Assembly: GCA_947462865.1 (NCBI GenBank)
Contig: CANHRW010000071.1
Span: 1-9,060, forward strand
DNA length: 9,060 nt
Source: Bacteroidota bacterium
GTDB lineage: Bacteria; Bacteroidota; Bacteroidia; UKL13-3
Direction of reading: 5' to 3'
Positions 1 to 6,281 of the stretch are shown here, in pieces (position 1 is the stretch's first letter; every line of letters starts with the position of its first letter). The translations under genes were made by a program, and so were the position numbers. The notes below the pieces were generated by a model. That model had not been told where the DNA came from, made no database searches, and worked only from the letters and a program-made list of their open reading frames with translations.

Positions 1-66
1 ATCTACTTTGTTGAATTGAACGATGCAGGTCATATTCAAACTAAGAAATTAACCATTATCAAATAA
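1..66 (+). CDS. 3' end of a T9SS-secreted protein (type A sorting tail), partial
   Basis: Only the last 21 codons and the TAA stop lie in the window. They read IYFVELNDAGHIQTKKLTII plus a final K. The pattern of an aromatic/hydrophobic beta strand, a short turn with G, then KK and alternating hydrophobic residues ending in K is typical of the last strands of the type A C-terminal sorting domain, which directs proteins through the Bacteroidota type IX secretion system and is removed at the cell surface. The last residues resemble the end of the 990-aa protein at 2737-5709 (KRIIKY). The catalytic or binding part of the protein is outside the window, so its function is unknown. The gene is closed by the hairpin at 82-115. 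Confidence 0.7.
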   Translation: MYFVELNDAGHIQTKKLTIIK

Positions 67-81
67 GGAATTTTTCTCCTT

Positions 82-115
82 AAAAAGGCGAATCACAATT
101 GTGATTCGCCTTTTT
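82..115 (+). terminator. Rho-independent terminator of the upstream T9SS cargo gene
   Basis: A perfect 34-nt inverted repeat starts 15 nt after the TAA at 64-66. Its core at 87-110 begins GGCGAATCACAA and is its own reverse complement. It is flanked by five A on the left and six T on the right, so it could also terminate leftward transcripts. It lacks an unpaired loop in the formal alignment, so the central AATT probably forms the loop. Terminator function is inferred from structure. Confidence 0.85.
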
Positions 116-233
116 TATTGCCTTTAATTTTCTAAACTTCTGAAAATTATTTTACTAAAAGCCCTTAAAAAATATGGACCAATAACTATTTCACGAAGCA
201 ATTGTCTTTTAATATGGGTTAGTCAATGGCCAA

Positions 234-265
234 AAAAAATCCCTTTGCATGCAAAGGGATTTTTT
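234..265 (-). terminator. Rho-independent terminator of the acyl-ACP desaturase gene
   Basis: A perfect 32-nt inverted repeat lies 35 nt beyond the desaturase stop codon at 301-303. The core CCCTTTGCATGCAAAGGG (241-258) is flanked by an A tract (232-239) and a T tract (260-265), so on the minus strand the stem is followed by a run of U. It faces the hairpin at 82-115, and the two insulate the converging genes. The roughly 118 nt between the hairpins show no ORF or other recognisable feature. Confidence 0.85.
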
Positions 266-300
266 AATACTTGTTACTTTATGATTTTGTAATTATTGAA

Positions 301-1281
301 CTAGGCCAATATCCAATTGAATTTAAACTCGGTATCAGGTAATTTCATGCGATCAGAAATTCTGGTTAATCTTTCAGGCAATTTCATTAAATAATCTCGG
401 GCTTTTTCTCCATCTTCTTTCAAGCCTCTGATGCCTTCAATTTGCCATTCATCAATTAAACTTTTAAGAATATCTACATAATCTGTGGCTGTATAAACAC
501 CTATGCGCTGTGCACAATCAGAGAAACTCTCAAAGGAATTAACCTTCTCTCCCAACTCTCTTAAATATTGGGCAGGCATGACAATTTTCTTCCTCATCAT
601 GTCTTCAAAAGCCAACATCATTTCATTAGGATCTAATTCCATAATTTTAGTGACAAATGTTTTGTAAGCTTTTGCATGTCTGGCTTCATCAGCAGCAACC
701 AAACCACACATTTTTGACAAAATGGTATTGCCTTGTTGCTTAGCTAAACTAGCAACCCTCCTGTGAGAGATATTGGTGGCCAATTCTTGAAAAGAAGTAT
801 ATATAAAATTGCGGTATGGATCATTTGCCGCACCATTATTAAAACCATCTCTGATTAAATATTGTGTAGAGGCTTCAAATTCTCGCATATTGATTCTACC
901 ACATAAATATAAATAGCGGTTCAAAGCATCTCCATGCCTGTTCTCTTCAGCAGTCCAGCCGCGTATCCATTTCATCCATCCATTGTTTTCTATTTGATCT
1001 ATGCCTGTTAATCCGGCTAACCATGTTTCGTAGGTAGGCAAAGCCTCTTCTGTAATGGTATCTACAACTAAAACAGCTAATAAATCATACGATAAATTGG
1101 CAGCTTGTTCTTGAATGGTTTTGAGGTCTTGTATAAAAGAATCATCCGAAGTTAATGGCAACAATTCTGATGCTTGCCAGTTGGTTTCGATGGGTTTTAA
1201 ATATTCCGCAGAAAACAATTCTGCTTGTTCACCCAAATGCAACATGACTTCGTTCCTACTTGGAGACATTTGTTTGTTCAT
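301..1281 (-). CDS. Acyl-ACP desaturase (soluble diiron, plant stearoyl-ACP desaturase type)
   Basis: This enzyme should introduce a cis double bond into an acyl chain carried on acyl carrier protein, using O2 and reduced ferredoxin, and so provide unsaturated fatty acids for membrane lipids. It is cytoplasmic, with no signal peptide or membrane segment. The 326-aa protein carries both family motifs, EENRHGD (112-118) and DEARH (198-202). Matching to the castor enzyme gives a complete diiron ligand set: E78, E113, H116, E166, E199 and H202. Other strongly conserved stretches are TEEALPTYE (77-85), YTSFQELAT (161-169) and the DMMRKKI block. The ATG fits the family N-terminus without a plastid transit peptide. 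It is preceded by a strong promoter (1296-1327) with only about a 10-nt leader, and appears monocistronic with its own terminator. Chain-length and double-bond position preference cannot be read from sequence. Confidence 0.95.
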   Translation of the reverse strand: MNKQMSPSRNEVMLHLGEQAELFSAEYLKPIETNWQASELLPLTSDDSFIQDLKTIQEQAANLSYDLLAVLVVDTITEEALPTYETWLAGLTGIDQIENNGWMKWIRGWTAEENRHGDALNRYLYLCGRINMREFEASTQYLIRDGFNNGAANDPYRNFIYTSFQELATNISHRRVASLAKQQGNTILSKMCGLVAADEARHAKAYKTFVTKIMELDPNEMMLAFEDMMRKKIVMPAQYLRELGEKVNSFESFSDCAQRIGVYTATDYVDILKSLIDEWQIEGIRGLKEDGEKARDYLMKLPERLTRISDRMKLPDTEFKFNWILA

Positions 1282-1295
1282 TGTAAATTAAAAAA

Positions 1296-1327
1296 CAAAC
1301 ATATCCCTTTTTAGAGAGCTTAACAAA
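1296..1327 (-). promoter_or_regulatory. Bacteroidota-type promoter of the desaturase gene
   Basis: On the minus strand, TTTG (complement of 1324-1327), a 20-nt spacer and TATGTTTG (complement of 1296-1303) match the -33/-7 consensus TTTG-N19-21-TAnnTTTG of the primary Bacteroidota sigma factor exactly. The -7 box ends 14 nt before the ATG, so the leader should be about 8-10 nt. The promoter sits in the 96-bp divergent gap shared with the TatD-family gene. Confidence 0.75.
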
Positions 1328-1365
1328 CGCTCAACTTTTACTGCACATAGCTTATTCACTTTTTG

Positions 1366-1373
1366 TACCTTTA
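1366..1373 (+). promoter_or_regulatory. Candidate -7 element of the TatD-family gene
   Basis: TACCTTTA matches the -7 consensus TAnnTTTG except in the last base. No good TTTG lies 19-21 nt upstream; the nearest is a weak CTG at 1341-1343. The element ends only 4 nt before the GTG chosen as start, which would make the transcript leaderless or nearly so. It also overlaps the region that a longer TTG-initiated reading would use as coding sequence, which argues against that longer start. Confidence 0.45.
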
Positions 1374-1377
1374 CAAA

Positions 1378-2025
1378 GTGAAATGGATAGATATTCATAC
1401 CCACAAAGCTTACAAAAAGGATACTGATGTTATTTTTATCAGAAATGCCTATATGTATCCTGTTGTTTCTGAAAATAAACATTATTTATGTTCAAATGGA
1501 CTGCATCCCTGGAAAATTAACGACCCATTTGACACAAACAAATTCGTTGATTTATTAACTCGCAAACCAGTTGTAGCCATAGGAGAAATAGGGCTTGACC
1601 GATTGAAACCTGACTTTGAAAAACAACTATTCCTTTTTAAAAAACAATTGCAAATTGGCCAACAATTCAAATTACCCATCATTGTACATTGTGTGAAAGC
1701 TTATCCCGAAACAATTGCCTTATTAAAAACTTATCCTGCACCTATTGTTTTTCACCAATATGAGGGTAATTCAACTATTACCAAAGAACTATTGGCACAA
1801 GACAATGTGTATTTTTCTTTTGGGAAACAGCTTTTCAGAAAACAAATTCCAGAATGTTTAAATCAAATACCACTCGAACGTATTTTTTTAGAAACTGATA
1901 CATCTCCAAAGCATGTGAAAGCCTGTTATAGTCAATTAGCAAGTTTAATGAATATAGAGCATGAAGAACTTCAAGTACAAATACTGAAAAATTTCAAGAC
2001 AGTATTTGCGAAAAAAATCGCATAA
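1378..2025 (+). CDS. TatD-family metal-dependent hydrolase (putative DNase)
   Basis: This is a TIM-barrel metallohydrolase of the TatD family, whose characterised members are Mg-dependent 3'-5' exonucleases acting on DNA and RNA in the cytoplasm. With the GTG at 1378 the product is 215 aa and begins MKWIDIHTH, placing the metal-binding HxH at residues 7 and 9, as expected for the family. The other ligands are present: E70 in VAIGEIGLD, H104 in IIVHC, H126 in VFHQYEGN, and D174 in FLETDTSP. The NGLHPW motif (40-45) is also characteristic. At 215 aa it is shorter than the roughly 260 aa of E. coli TatD but resembles short Bacteroidota versions. The frame is open upstream to a TTG at 1363, but that start would add residues with no family counterpart and overlap a -7-like box. 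Whether its substrate is DNA cannot be told from sequence. The neighbour pdxH follows 30 nt downstream on the same strand and may be partly co-transcribed. Confidence 0.88.
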   Translation: MKWIDIHTHKAYKKDTDVIFIRNAYMYPVVSENKHYLCSNGLHPWKINDPFDTNKFVDLLTRKPVVAIGEIGLDRLKPDFEKQLFLFKKQLQIGQQFKLPIIVHCVKAYPETIALLKTYPAPIVFHQYEGNSTITKELLAQDNVYFSFGKQLFRKQIPECLNQIPLERIFLETDTSPKHVKACYSQLASLMNIEHEELQVQILKNFKTVFAKKIA

Positions 2026-2033
2026 ACAGACTA

Positions 2034-2041
2034 TATATTTG
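2034..2041 (+). promoter_or_regulatory. Candidate -7 element of pdxH
   Basis: TATATTTG is an exact TAnnTTTG match, ending 14 nt before the pdxH ATG, the same distance seen at the desaturase gene. The nearest upstream TTTG (2005-2008) leaves a 25-nt spacer, longer than the usual 19-21, so the -33 half is poor. pdxH may therefore have its own promoter in addition to read-through from the TatD-family gene. Confidence 0.5.
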
Positions 2042-2055
2042 AAAAAACAATTCCA

Positions 2056-2706
2056 ATGAACCAAAGCCTTCATATTGCAGAAATTAGGAAAGAGTATACC
2101 TTACATGAACTTTCAACAGATAACCTTGCAAACGACCCCATTGAACAATTTCAAAATTGGTTCAAACAGGCTATAGATGCAGAGGTGAATGAACCCAATG
2201 CCATGACTTTGGCCACTGTTAATTCAGAGGGTAAGCCCAATGCCAGAATAGTATTGTTAAAAGGAATCGAGAACAATTCATTTGTATTTTATACCAATTA
2301 CAAAAGCCAAAAAGGCAACGAGATTGCACAAAATCAATTTGGCGCAATGGTTTTCTTTTGGCCCGAATTACAAAGACAAGTGAGAATTGAAGGGAAAATT
2401 TCAAAACTATCAGAAGAAGCCTCAACTGCTTATTTTAAAAGCAGACCTATTGAGAGCCAGATTGGTGCAATAGTATCTCCTCAAAGCCAAAAAATAAACG
2501 ACAGAAGTATACTTGAAAATGCTTTCGAGCAATACCAAAACAGCATGAATAACCAAGGCATTGAAAAACCAGAACATTGGGGAGGATATGCTTTAGATCC
2601 TTCAAAAATTGAATTTTGGCAAGGGAGAGCAAGTCGCCTGCATGATAGACTCCGATTTGAATTAAGTGCAACCAATAATTGGGAGATTTTTAGACTGGCG
2701 CCTTAA
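2056..2706 (+). CDS. pdxH: Pyridoxamine/pyridoxine 5'-phosphate oxidase
   Basis: PdxH is an FMN-dependent cytoplasmic oxidase that converts pyridoxine or pyridoxamine 5'-phosphate to pyridoxal 5'-phosphate (PLP), the final step of de novo and salvage vitamin B6 synthesis. The 216-aa length is close to E. coli PdxH (218 aa). Family landmarks appear in order: RKEYT near the N-terminus (11-15), the FMN-contacting RIVLLKG (64-70), FYTNYKSQKGNEI (78-90), RQVRIEG (107-113), YFKSRP (126-131), and the full C-terminal signature IEFWQGRASRLHDR (185-198) ending in RLAP. All expected FMN- and PLP-contacting segments look intact. The ATG gives the usual N-terminus; no Shine-Dalgarno is visible, which is normal for this phylum. 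PLP is the cofactor of IlvE encoded at 6762-7829, but the two genes are not in one operon. No terminator follows; the next gene starts 30 nt later. Confidence 0.96.
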   Translation: MNQSLHIAEIRKEYTLHELSTDNLANDPIEQFQNWFKQAIDAEVNEPNAMTLATVNSEGKPNARIVLLKGIENNSFVFYTNYKSQKGNEIAQNQFGAMVFFWPELQRQVRIEGKISKLSEEASTAYFKSRPIESQIGAIVSPQSQKINDRSILENAFEQYQNSMNNQGIEKPEHWGGYALDPSKIEFWQGRASRLHDRLRFELSATNNWEIFRLAP

Positions 2707-2717
2707 ATTCTTTTTTT

Positions 2718-2725
2718 TATCTTTA
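2718..2725 (+). promoter_or_regulatory. Weak candidate -7 element of the 990-aa secreted protein gene
   Basis: TATCTTTA differs from TAnnTTTG in the last base and ends 11 nt before the ATG at 2737. A CTG at 2695-2697 gives a 20-nt spacer but is a poor -33 box. The site follows a run of eight T inside the short pdxH gap. Read-through from pdxH is an equally good explanation for expression. Confidence 0.3.
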
Positions 2726-2736
2726 AATAAAAAATT

Positions 2737-5709
2737 ATGAAAACTTTTAGAATCTCGCTTTCATCTATTTTTGTACTTTTTTATCCGATTGTTCTTTTTT
2801 CTCAACAATATTTACCAAATGACAACCTGTTAAAGAGAGTTGGTCCAATTCCAATTGCCCCAAATACAGAAAACTGTATATCGGCAAAAGAGAGAAACAT
2901 CATTGAAAATAAATTGGCATTAACCAGGAGTCAGCTAATCAAAGAGAACAAATTAAAGGCAACTCTAGTTACTGACTTAAAGAAAAAGGCAAGTTCATTA
3001 AAACTAAGTTGGCCAGTCTCTAGAGTTCCTAATGATACTTTATTTTTTAACAATTGGACAATTACAAATTTTTTGGATCTTAATAAAAATACATCTGTTA
3101 TACAAGATTACAATTGTGGAACAAGAACATATGATGGACATAACGGGATTGACATTGCTCTATTCCCTTTTGATTGGTATCAAACAGAAAATAATTTATC
3201 ACAAGCAATTGCGGCAGCACCAGGAGTAATAATCGGTAAAGATGATGGCAATTACTCTAAAAATTGTTCTTTTAACAATACAAATTGGAATGCTGTTTAT
3301 GTTCAACATGCAGATGGTTCTGTTGCATGGTATGGACATCTTAAAAAAGGAACTTTAACCACTAAAGCTGTAGGTGAAACAATAAATACAGGTGATTATA
3401 TTGGCATAACAGCAAGCTCTGGCGTATCAACCGGCCCTCATTTACATTTTGAATTACACAACAACACAAATAATCCTATTGAACCATTTGTAGGGTCATG
3501 CAATACAACCAATACCGACTCACTTTGGATAAAACAAAAAATGTATTACGAGCCAGAAATCAATCTTTTGGCCACTCATCCCTCTTTACCAGTTTATATG
3601 GGGTGTGGTGACGCTGATTATCCAAACTTTCAAAATGAATTTCACAGTACTTCAAAAATCTATTTTACTTGTTATATCAAAGAGTTAATGAATAATGACT
3701 CCATTAACTTTAAAATTGAGAACACAAACAATCAAACAATCCTTGATAGCAGGTTTAAAAATACTGGAGGTGACTTTTGGGCAGCCTGGTATTACTGGTA
3801 TATGAACGCCTCAGACATAGGTCCTGAAGGGAACTATATTTTTAAAATAATCTTGAAAAATAAAATTGTTAAAACAAACGGGTTTAAAATTAAAAACAAT
3901 GGATTTAAAAAAATATCAATTTTAGGCGACTGTATTCCTGGTACCGCTTGGGAGAATGACATTCCAATGTATACTTCCAATGGATTGGATTACCAATTAA
4001 AAAAAGTTTATCTTAAAAAAGGAGAATGTAAGTTTAGAAAGAATGCAAATTGGATAGTGAATTGGGGCGTAAATAGTTTTCCAAATGGAACAGGATATCA
4101 AGACGGCCCAAATATTCAAGTTCCTGAATTTGGTTTTTATGATATTTCATTTAACTCTAATACTGGGTCTTTCCAATTTACCTTAGCTGAGACTATTCAA
4201 ATTGGGATTATTGGAACATCTGTGAATGGAGCTTGGAATACTGACTTTAAATTAAAAACATCTGATGGCGTAAACTATACGATAAATTCAATATTCCTCA
4301 ATGCTGGCGAATTGAAATTCAGAATGAACAATACTTGGGACGCAAATTGGGGTGCAAATACATTTCCAACAGGAACAGGTGTAAACAATGGACCTAATAT
4401 TCCAATAGCCAACAAAGGTAATTATGAAATTTTATTTAATAGAAAAACTGGCATCTACACTTTTAACCTATTGAAAGATACTTTACCATTTCTCAAAGAC
4501 TTTTCACCCAAAACGGGAAGAAACAATACTCTTGTTACTATTTATGGCAAGAATTTAAATAATATTTCTAGTGTCAAATTTGGTGGGGTCAATGCCAAGC
4601 AATTTTCTTTGCTAAATGATTCAACTCTTCAAGCAATGGTTGACAGCGGGGCATCGGGAAATATTCAAGTAATATCAGGTAATACAACACTTGAACTAAG
4701 TGGTTTTATTTTTGCAAATAAGATTCAAATTACCAACTTCATGCCAAAAGAAGGAAAAAAAGGAGACACCTTGTCAATATTCGGGCAAAATTTTGGGACA
4801 ATTAAGTCAATTAAAATTGGTGGTTTTGACGCACAAAATTTTTGGAAAATAGACAACTCAACAATAAAAGTTGTTGTTGGAAATGGGGGTAATGGAGAAA
4901 TTATTGTTATAAACGAAACTGACACAGCAGCAACCAACACATTTACGTTCAACCCAAGAAATCCTTTTTATATAAGTTCTTTTTCACCTTCTTCTGGATC
5001 CGAAGGAGATACAATACAAATTGTTTTAAACAACACAACGGGTGTATCAAAAGTTTTATTTGGAAATACGTCCGCTTCTAACTTTTGGATAATTGATCAA
5101 AATAAAATTGGTGCAACTTTAGGAAAAGGTTCAAGTGGTAATATATATGTAATGAATAAATTTGACACAGCTTTTGTGACAGGCTTTAATTACATAATCT
5201 ATCCCCTTCAAATTATTTCATTTTATCCTAAGGAAGGGAAAAAAGGTGATACCATTCTAATTACACTCAATAAAACAAATGGCATTCAAAACGTAAAATT
5301 TGGGGGAATTGATGCCATAAGTTATTGGATTTTAAACAACCTAACCTTACAAGCTACTATAGGAAAAGGTGCATCAGGAGCAATAAGTGTGTGTAGTCAA
5401 ACTGATACCGTTCAGATGGATGGATTTAAGTTTATTCAGAATACCGGATTGACAAGTCAAAACAACCAGGGCATAGAAATTTTTCCAAATCCGTTCAATA
5501 GCAGAATTAGTATTTCTGAAATACCCATAAATTATTCAGATATACAAATCTTTATTAGAGACTTGCAAGGTAGGTTGTTAAAAGAATTCTCTTCTGACAG
5601 ATGGTTGCATGAAATAGCAATTCCAACCGACGAATTGGCACAAGGAACTTATATTCTACAGATTAAACACCAATCAGATTATTATACCAAAAGAATTATC
5701 AAATATTAA
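2737..5709 (+). CDS. Secreted M23-family peptidase with SusE/SusF-like repeats, four IPT/TIG domains and a T9SS tail
   Basis: Residues 1-22 form a Sec signal peptide (MKTFR, then a hydrophobic stretch to VLFSQ). An M23/LytM-like metallopeptidase domain covers about 131-250 with zinc ligands H135 and D139 (HNGID), H201 (WYGHLKK), and H235/H237 (GPHLHFEL). All key residues are present, so an active endopeptidase, probably cutting peptidoglycan cross-links or glycine-rich peptides, is plausible. A beta-sandwich-like stretch with many W and Y follows (about 262-390). Two SusE/SusF-like repeats lie at about 392-484 and 486-578, then four IPT/TIG immunoglobulin-like domains (584-660, 662-740, 743-820, 823-900). 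A type A T9SS sorting domain (about 911-990) contains FPNPF, GTYILQI and the final KRIIKY. The protein should cross the inner membrane by Sec and the outer membrane by T9SS, ending at the surface or outside. The repeats suggest glycan or protein adhesion, but the ligand is unknown. The gene end overlaps rdgB by 11 bp on the opposite strand. Confidence 0.9.
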   Translation: MKTFRISLSSIFVLFYPIVLFSQQYLPNDNLLKRVGPIPIAPNTENCISAKERNIIENKLALTRSQLIKENKLKATLVTDLKKKASSLKLSWPVSRVPNDTLFFNNWTITNFLDLNKNTSVIQDYNCGTRTYDGHNGIDIALFPFDWYQTENNLSQAIAAAPGVIIGKDDGNYSKNCSFNNTNWNAVYVQHADGSVAWYGHLKKGTLTTKAVGETINTGDYIGITASSGVSTGPHLHFELHNNTNNPIEPFVGSCNTTNTDSLWIKQKMYYEPEINLLATHPSLPVYMGCGDADYPNFQNEFHSTSKIYFTCYIKELMNNDSINFKIENTNNQTILDSRFKNTGGDFWAAWYYWYMNASDIGPEGNYIFKIILKNKIVKTNGFKIKNNGFKKISILGDCIPGTAWENDIPMYTSNGLDYQLKKVYLKKGECKFRKNANWIVNWGVNSFPNGTGYQDGPNIQVPEFGFYDISFNSNTGSFQFTLAETIQIGIIGTSVNGAWNTDFKLKTSDGVNYTINSIFLNAGELKFRMNNTWDANWGANTFPTGTGVNNGPNIPIANKGNYEILFNRKTGIYTFNLLKDTLPFLKDFSPKTGRNNTLVTIYGKNLNNISSVKFGGVNAKQFSLLNDSTLQAMVDSGASGNIQVISGNTTLELSGFIFANKIQITNFMPKEGKKGDTLSIFGQNFGTIKSIKIGGFDAQNFWKIDNSTIKVVVGNGGNGEIIVINETDTAATNTFTFNPRNPFYISSFSPSSGSEGDTIQIVLNNTTGVSKVLFGNTSASNFWIIDQNKIGATLGKGSSGNIYVMNKFDTAFVTGFNYIIYPLQIISFYPKEGKKGDTILITLNKTNGIQNVKFGGIDAISYWILNNLTLQATIGKGASGAISVCSQTDTVQMDGFKFIQNTGLTSQNNQGIEIFPNPFNSRISISEIPINYSDIQIFIRDLQGRLLKEFSSDRWLHEIAIPTDELAQGTYILQIKHQSDYYTKRIIKY
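3910..4470 (+). repeat. Two tandem SusE/SusF-like domain repeats inside the secreted M23 protein
   Basis: Two segments of about 93 aa align with a 95-residue offset. Each begins with an ISILG- or IGIIG-type strand and a GxAW turn, then has KFR-N--W---NWG--(S/T)FP-GTG (residues 432-453 and 527-548), then (D/N)GPNI, then a G-Y-(D/E)I-FN--TG strand. This pattern resembles the repeated C-terminal domains of outer-membrane starch-binding lipoproteins SusE and SusF, and similar repeats occur in other T9SS cargo. The similarity is at protein level. Glycan binding is inference. Confidence 0.65.
4486..5436 (+). repeat. Four tandem IPT/TIG domain repeats inside the secreted M23 protein
   Basis: Four units of about 77-80 aa follow one another. 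Each has an F-P--G--GDT(L/I)-I start, a central (V/I)KFGG--A-(N/Q)F/YW strand, a (S/N)TLQA or similar strand, and a GASG-I-V turn before the last strand. Units two and four share the identical nine residues PKEGKKGDT (DNA 4744-4770 and 5227-5253) but differ at synonymous positions, so the duplication is not very recent. Unit one has the most divergent beginning (PKTGRNNTLV). IPT domains usually act as rigid spacers or adhesion modules. Confidence 0.75.
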
Positions 5710-6277
5710 GTTTTAGAAAATCTTTCATTTTGTCAAAGGCTTTTGCCCTATGCGCAATTTTATTTTTTTCTTCCAAGGTAAGTTGAGCCAACGTTTCTGA
5801 ATAATGTTCAGGCACAAATATCGGATCGTAACCAAATCCGTTACTACCCACTTTTTGATGGATTATTTTACCATTTAAACTGCCTTCAAAGTAGTGAACT
5901 TCTCCATTCAATATCAGACAAATCCATGTAACAAACCTTGCCAAATTGGGTTCTTCTGGATTTAATTTACTGAGTAATAAATCCATGTTATTGTTGGAAT
6001 TGGATGGTTCACCTGCATACCTGGCACTTCTTACTCCAGGCTCATTGTTCAAATGAAAAACTTCTAATCCAGTATCATCTGCAAAAACAGGCATATTGAA
6101 TTCTGATGCAATGGCTTGGGCTTTTATATAGGCATTTTCTTTGAGTGTAGTGCCTGTTTCTTGAATTTCATCTGTGAAACCAATATCTATTAAAGACAAA
6201 ACATGAAATTTACCCTCTAGCAAGGCCCCAATTTCTTTGGCTTTGTTCGGGTTACTCGTAGCAAAAATTAAATCCAT
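5699..6277 (-). CDS. rdgB: dITP/XTP pyrophosphatase (RdgB/HAM1 family)
   Basis: RdgB hydrolyses non-canonical purine nucleoside triphosphates (dITP, ITP, XTP) to monophosphate and pyrophosphate, keeping deaminated purines out of DNA and RNA. It is a cytoplasmic homodimer in known members. The 192-aa product matches the usual length (E. coli 197). Visible motifs are the N-terminal TSNPNK (7-12), ETGTTLKENA (40-49), the catalytic ADDTGLEV with D67/D68 (66-73), PGVRSARYAG (80-89), FGYDPIF (148-154) and the C-terminal AHRAKA (175-180), where most relatives have SHR. The ATG gives the expected MDLIFATSN start. The gene lies 4 nt downstream of the small gene at 6282-6758, so the two are probably translated from one mRNA. 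Its last 11 bp overlap the end of the converging secreted-protein gene, leaving no room for a separate terminator. Confidence 0.95.
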   Translation of the reverse strand: MDLIFATSNPNKAKEIGALLEGKFHVLSLIDIGFTDEIQETGTTLKENAYIKAQAIASEFNMPVFADDTGLEVFHLNNEPGVRSARYAGEPSNSNNNMDLLLSKLNPEEPNLARFVTWICLILNGEVHYFEGSLNGKIIHQKVGSNGFGYDPIFVPEHYSETLAQLTLEEKNKIAHRAKAFDKMKDFLKLNI

Positions 6278-6281
6278 GTCA

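Noticed and set aside
90..107. The palindrome containing TCACAATTGTGA looks like a regulator operator half-site arrangement.
   Set aside because: It sits just after a stop codon, extends to a perfect 34-nt stem with A and T tracts, and has no gene start nearby, so a terminator explains it better.
1288..1482. A 64-aa leftward ORF across the divergent gap.
   Set aside because: It overlaps the desaturase promoter and the TatD-family start on the opposite strand and has no recognisable protein features.
2219..2675. Three leftward ORFs of 64-74 aa inside pdxH.
   Set aside because: They are antisense to a full-length, fully conserved pdxH and overlap each other in different frames, typical of chance ORFs.
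4744..5253. The two PKEGKKGDT-coding stretches as a mobile or recombination repeat.
   Set aside because: They match at protein level within tandem IPT domains and differ at synonymous sites, so they reflect old domain duplication rather than a DNA repeat.
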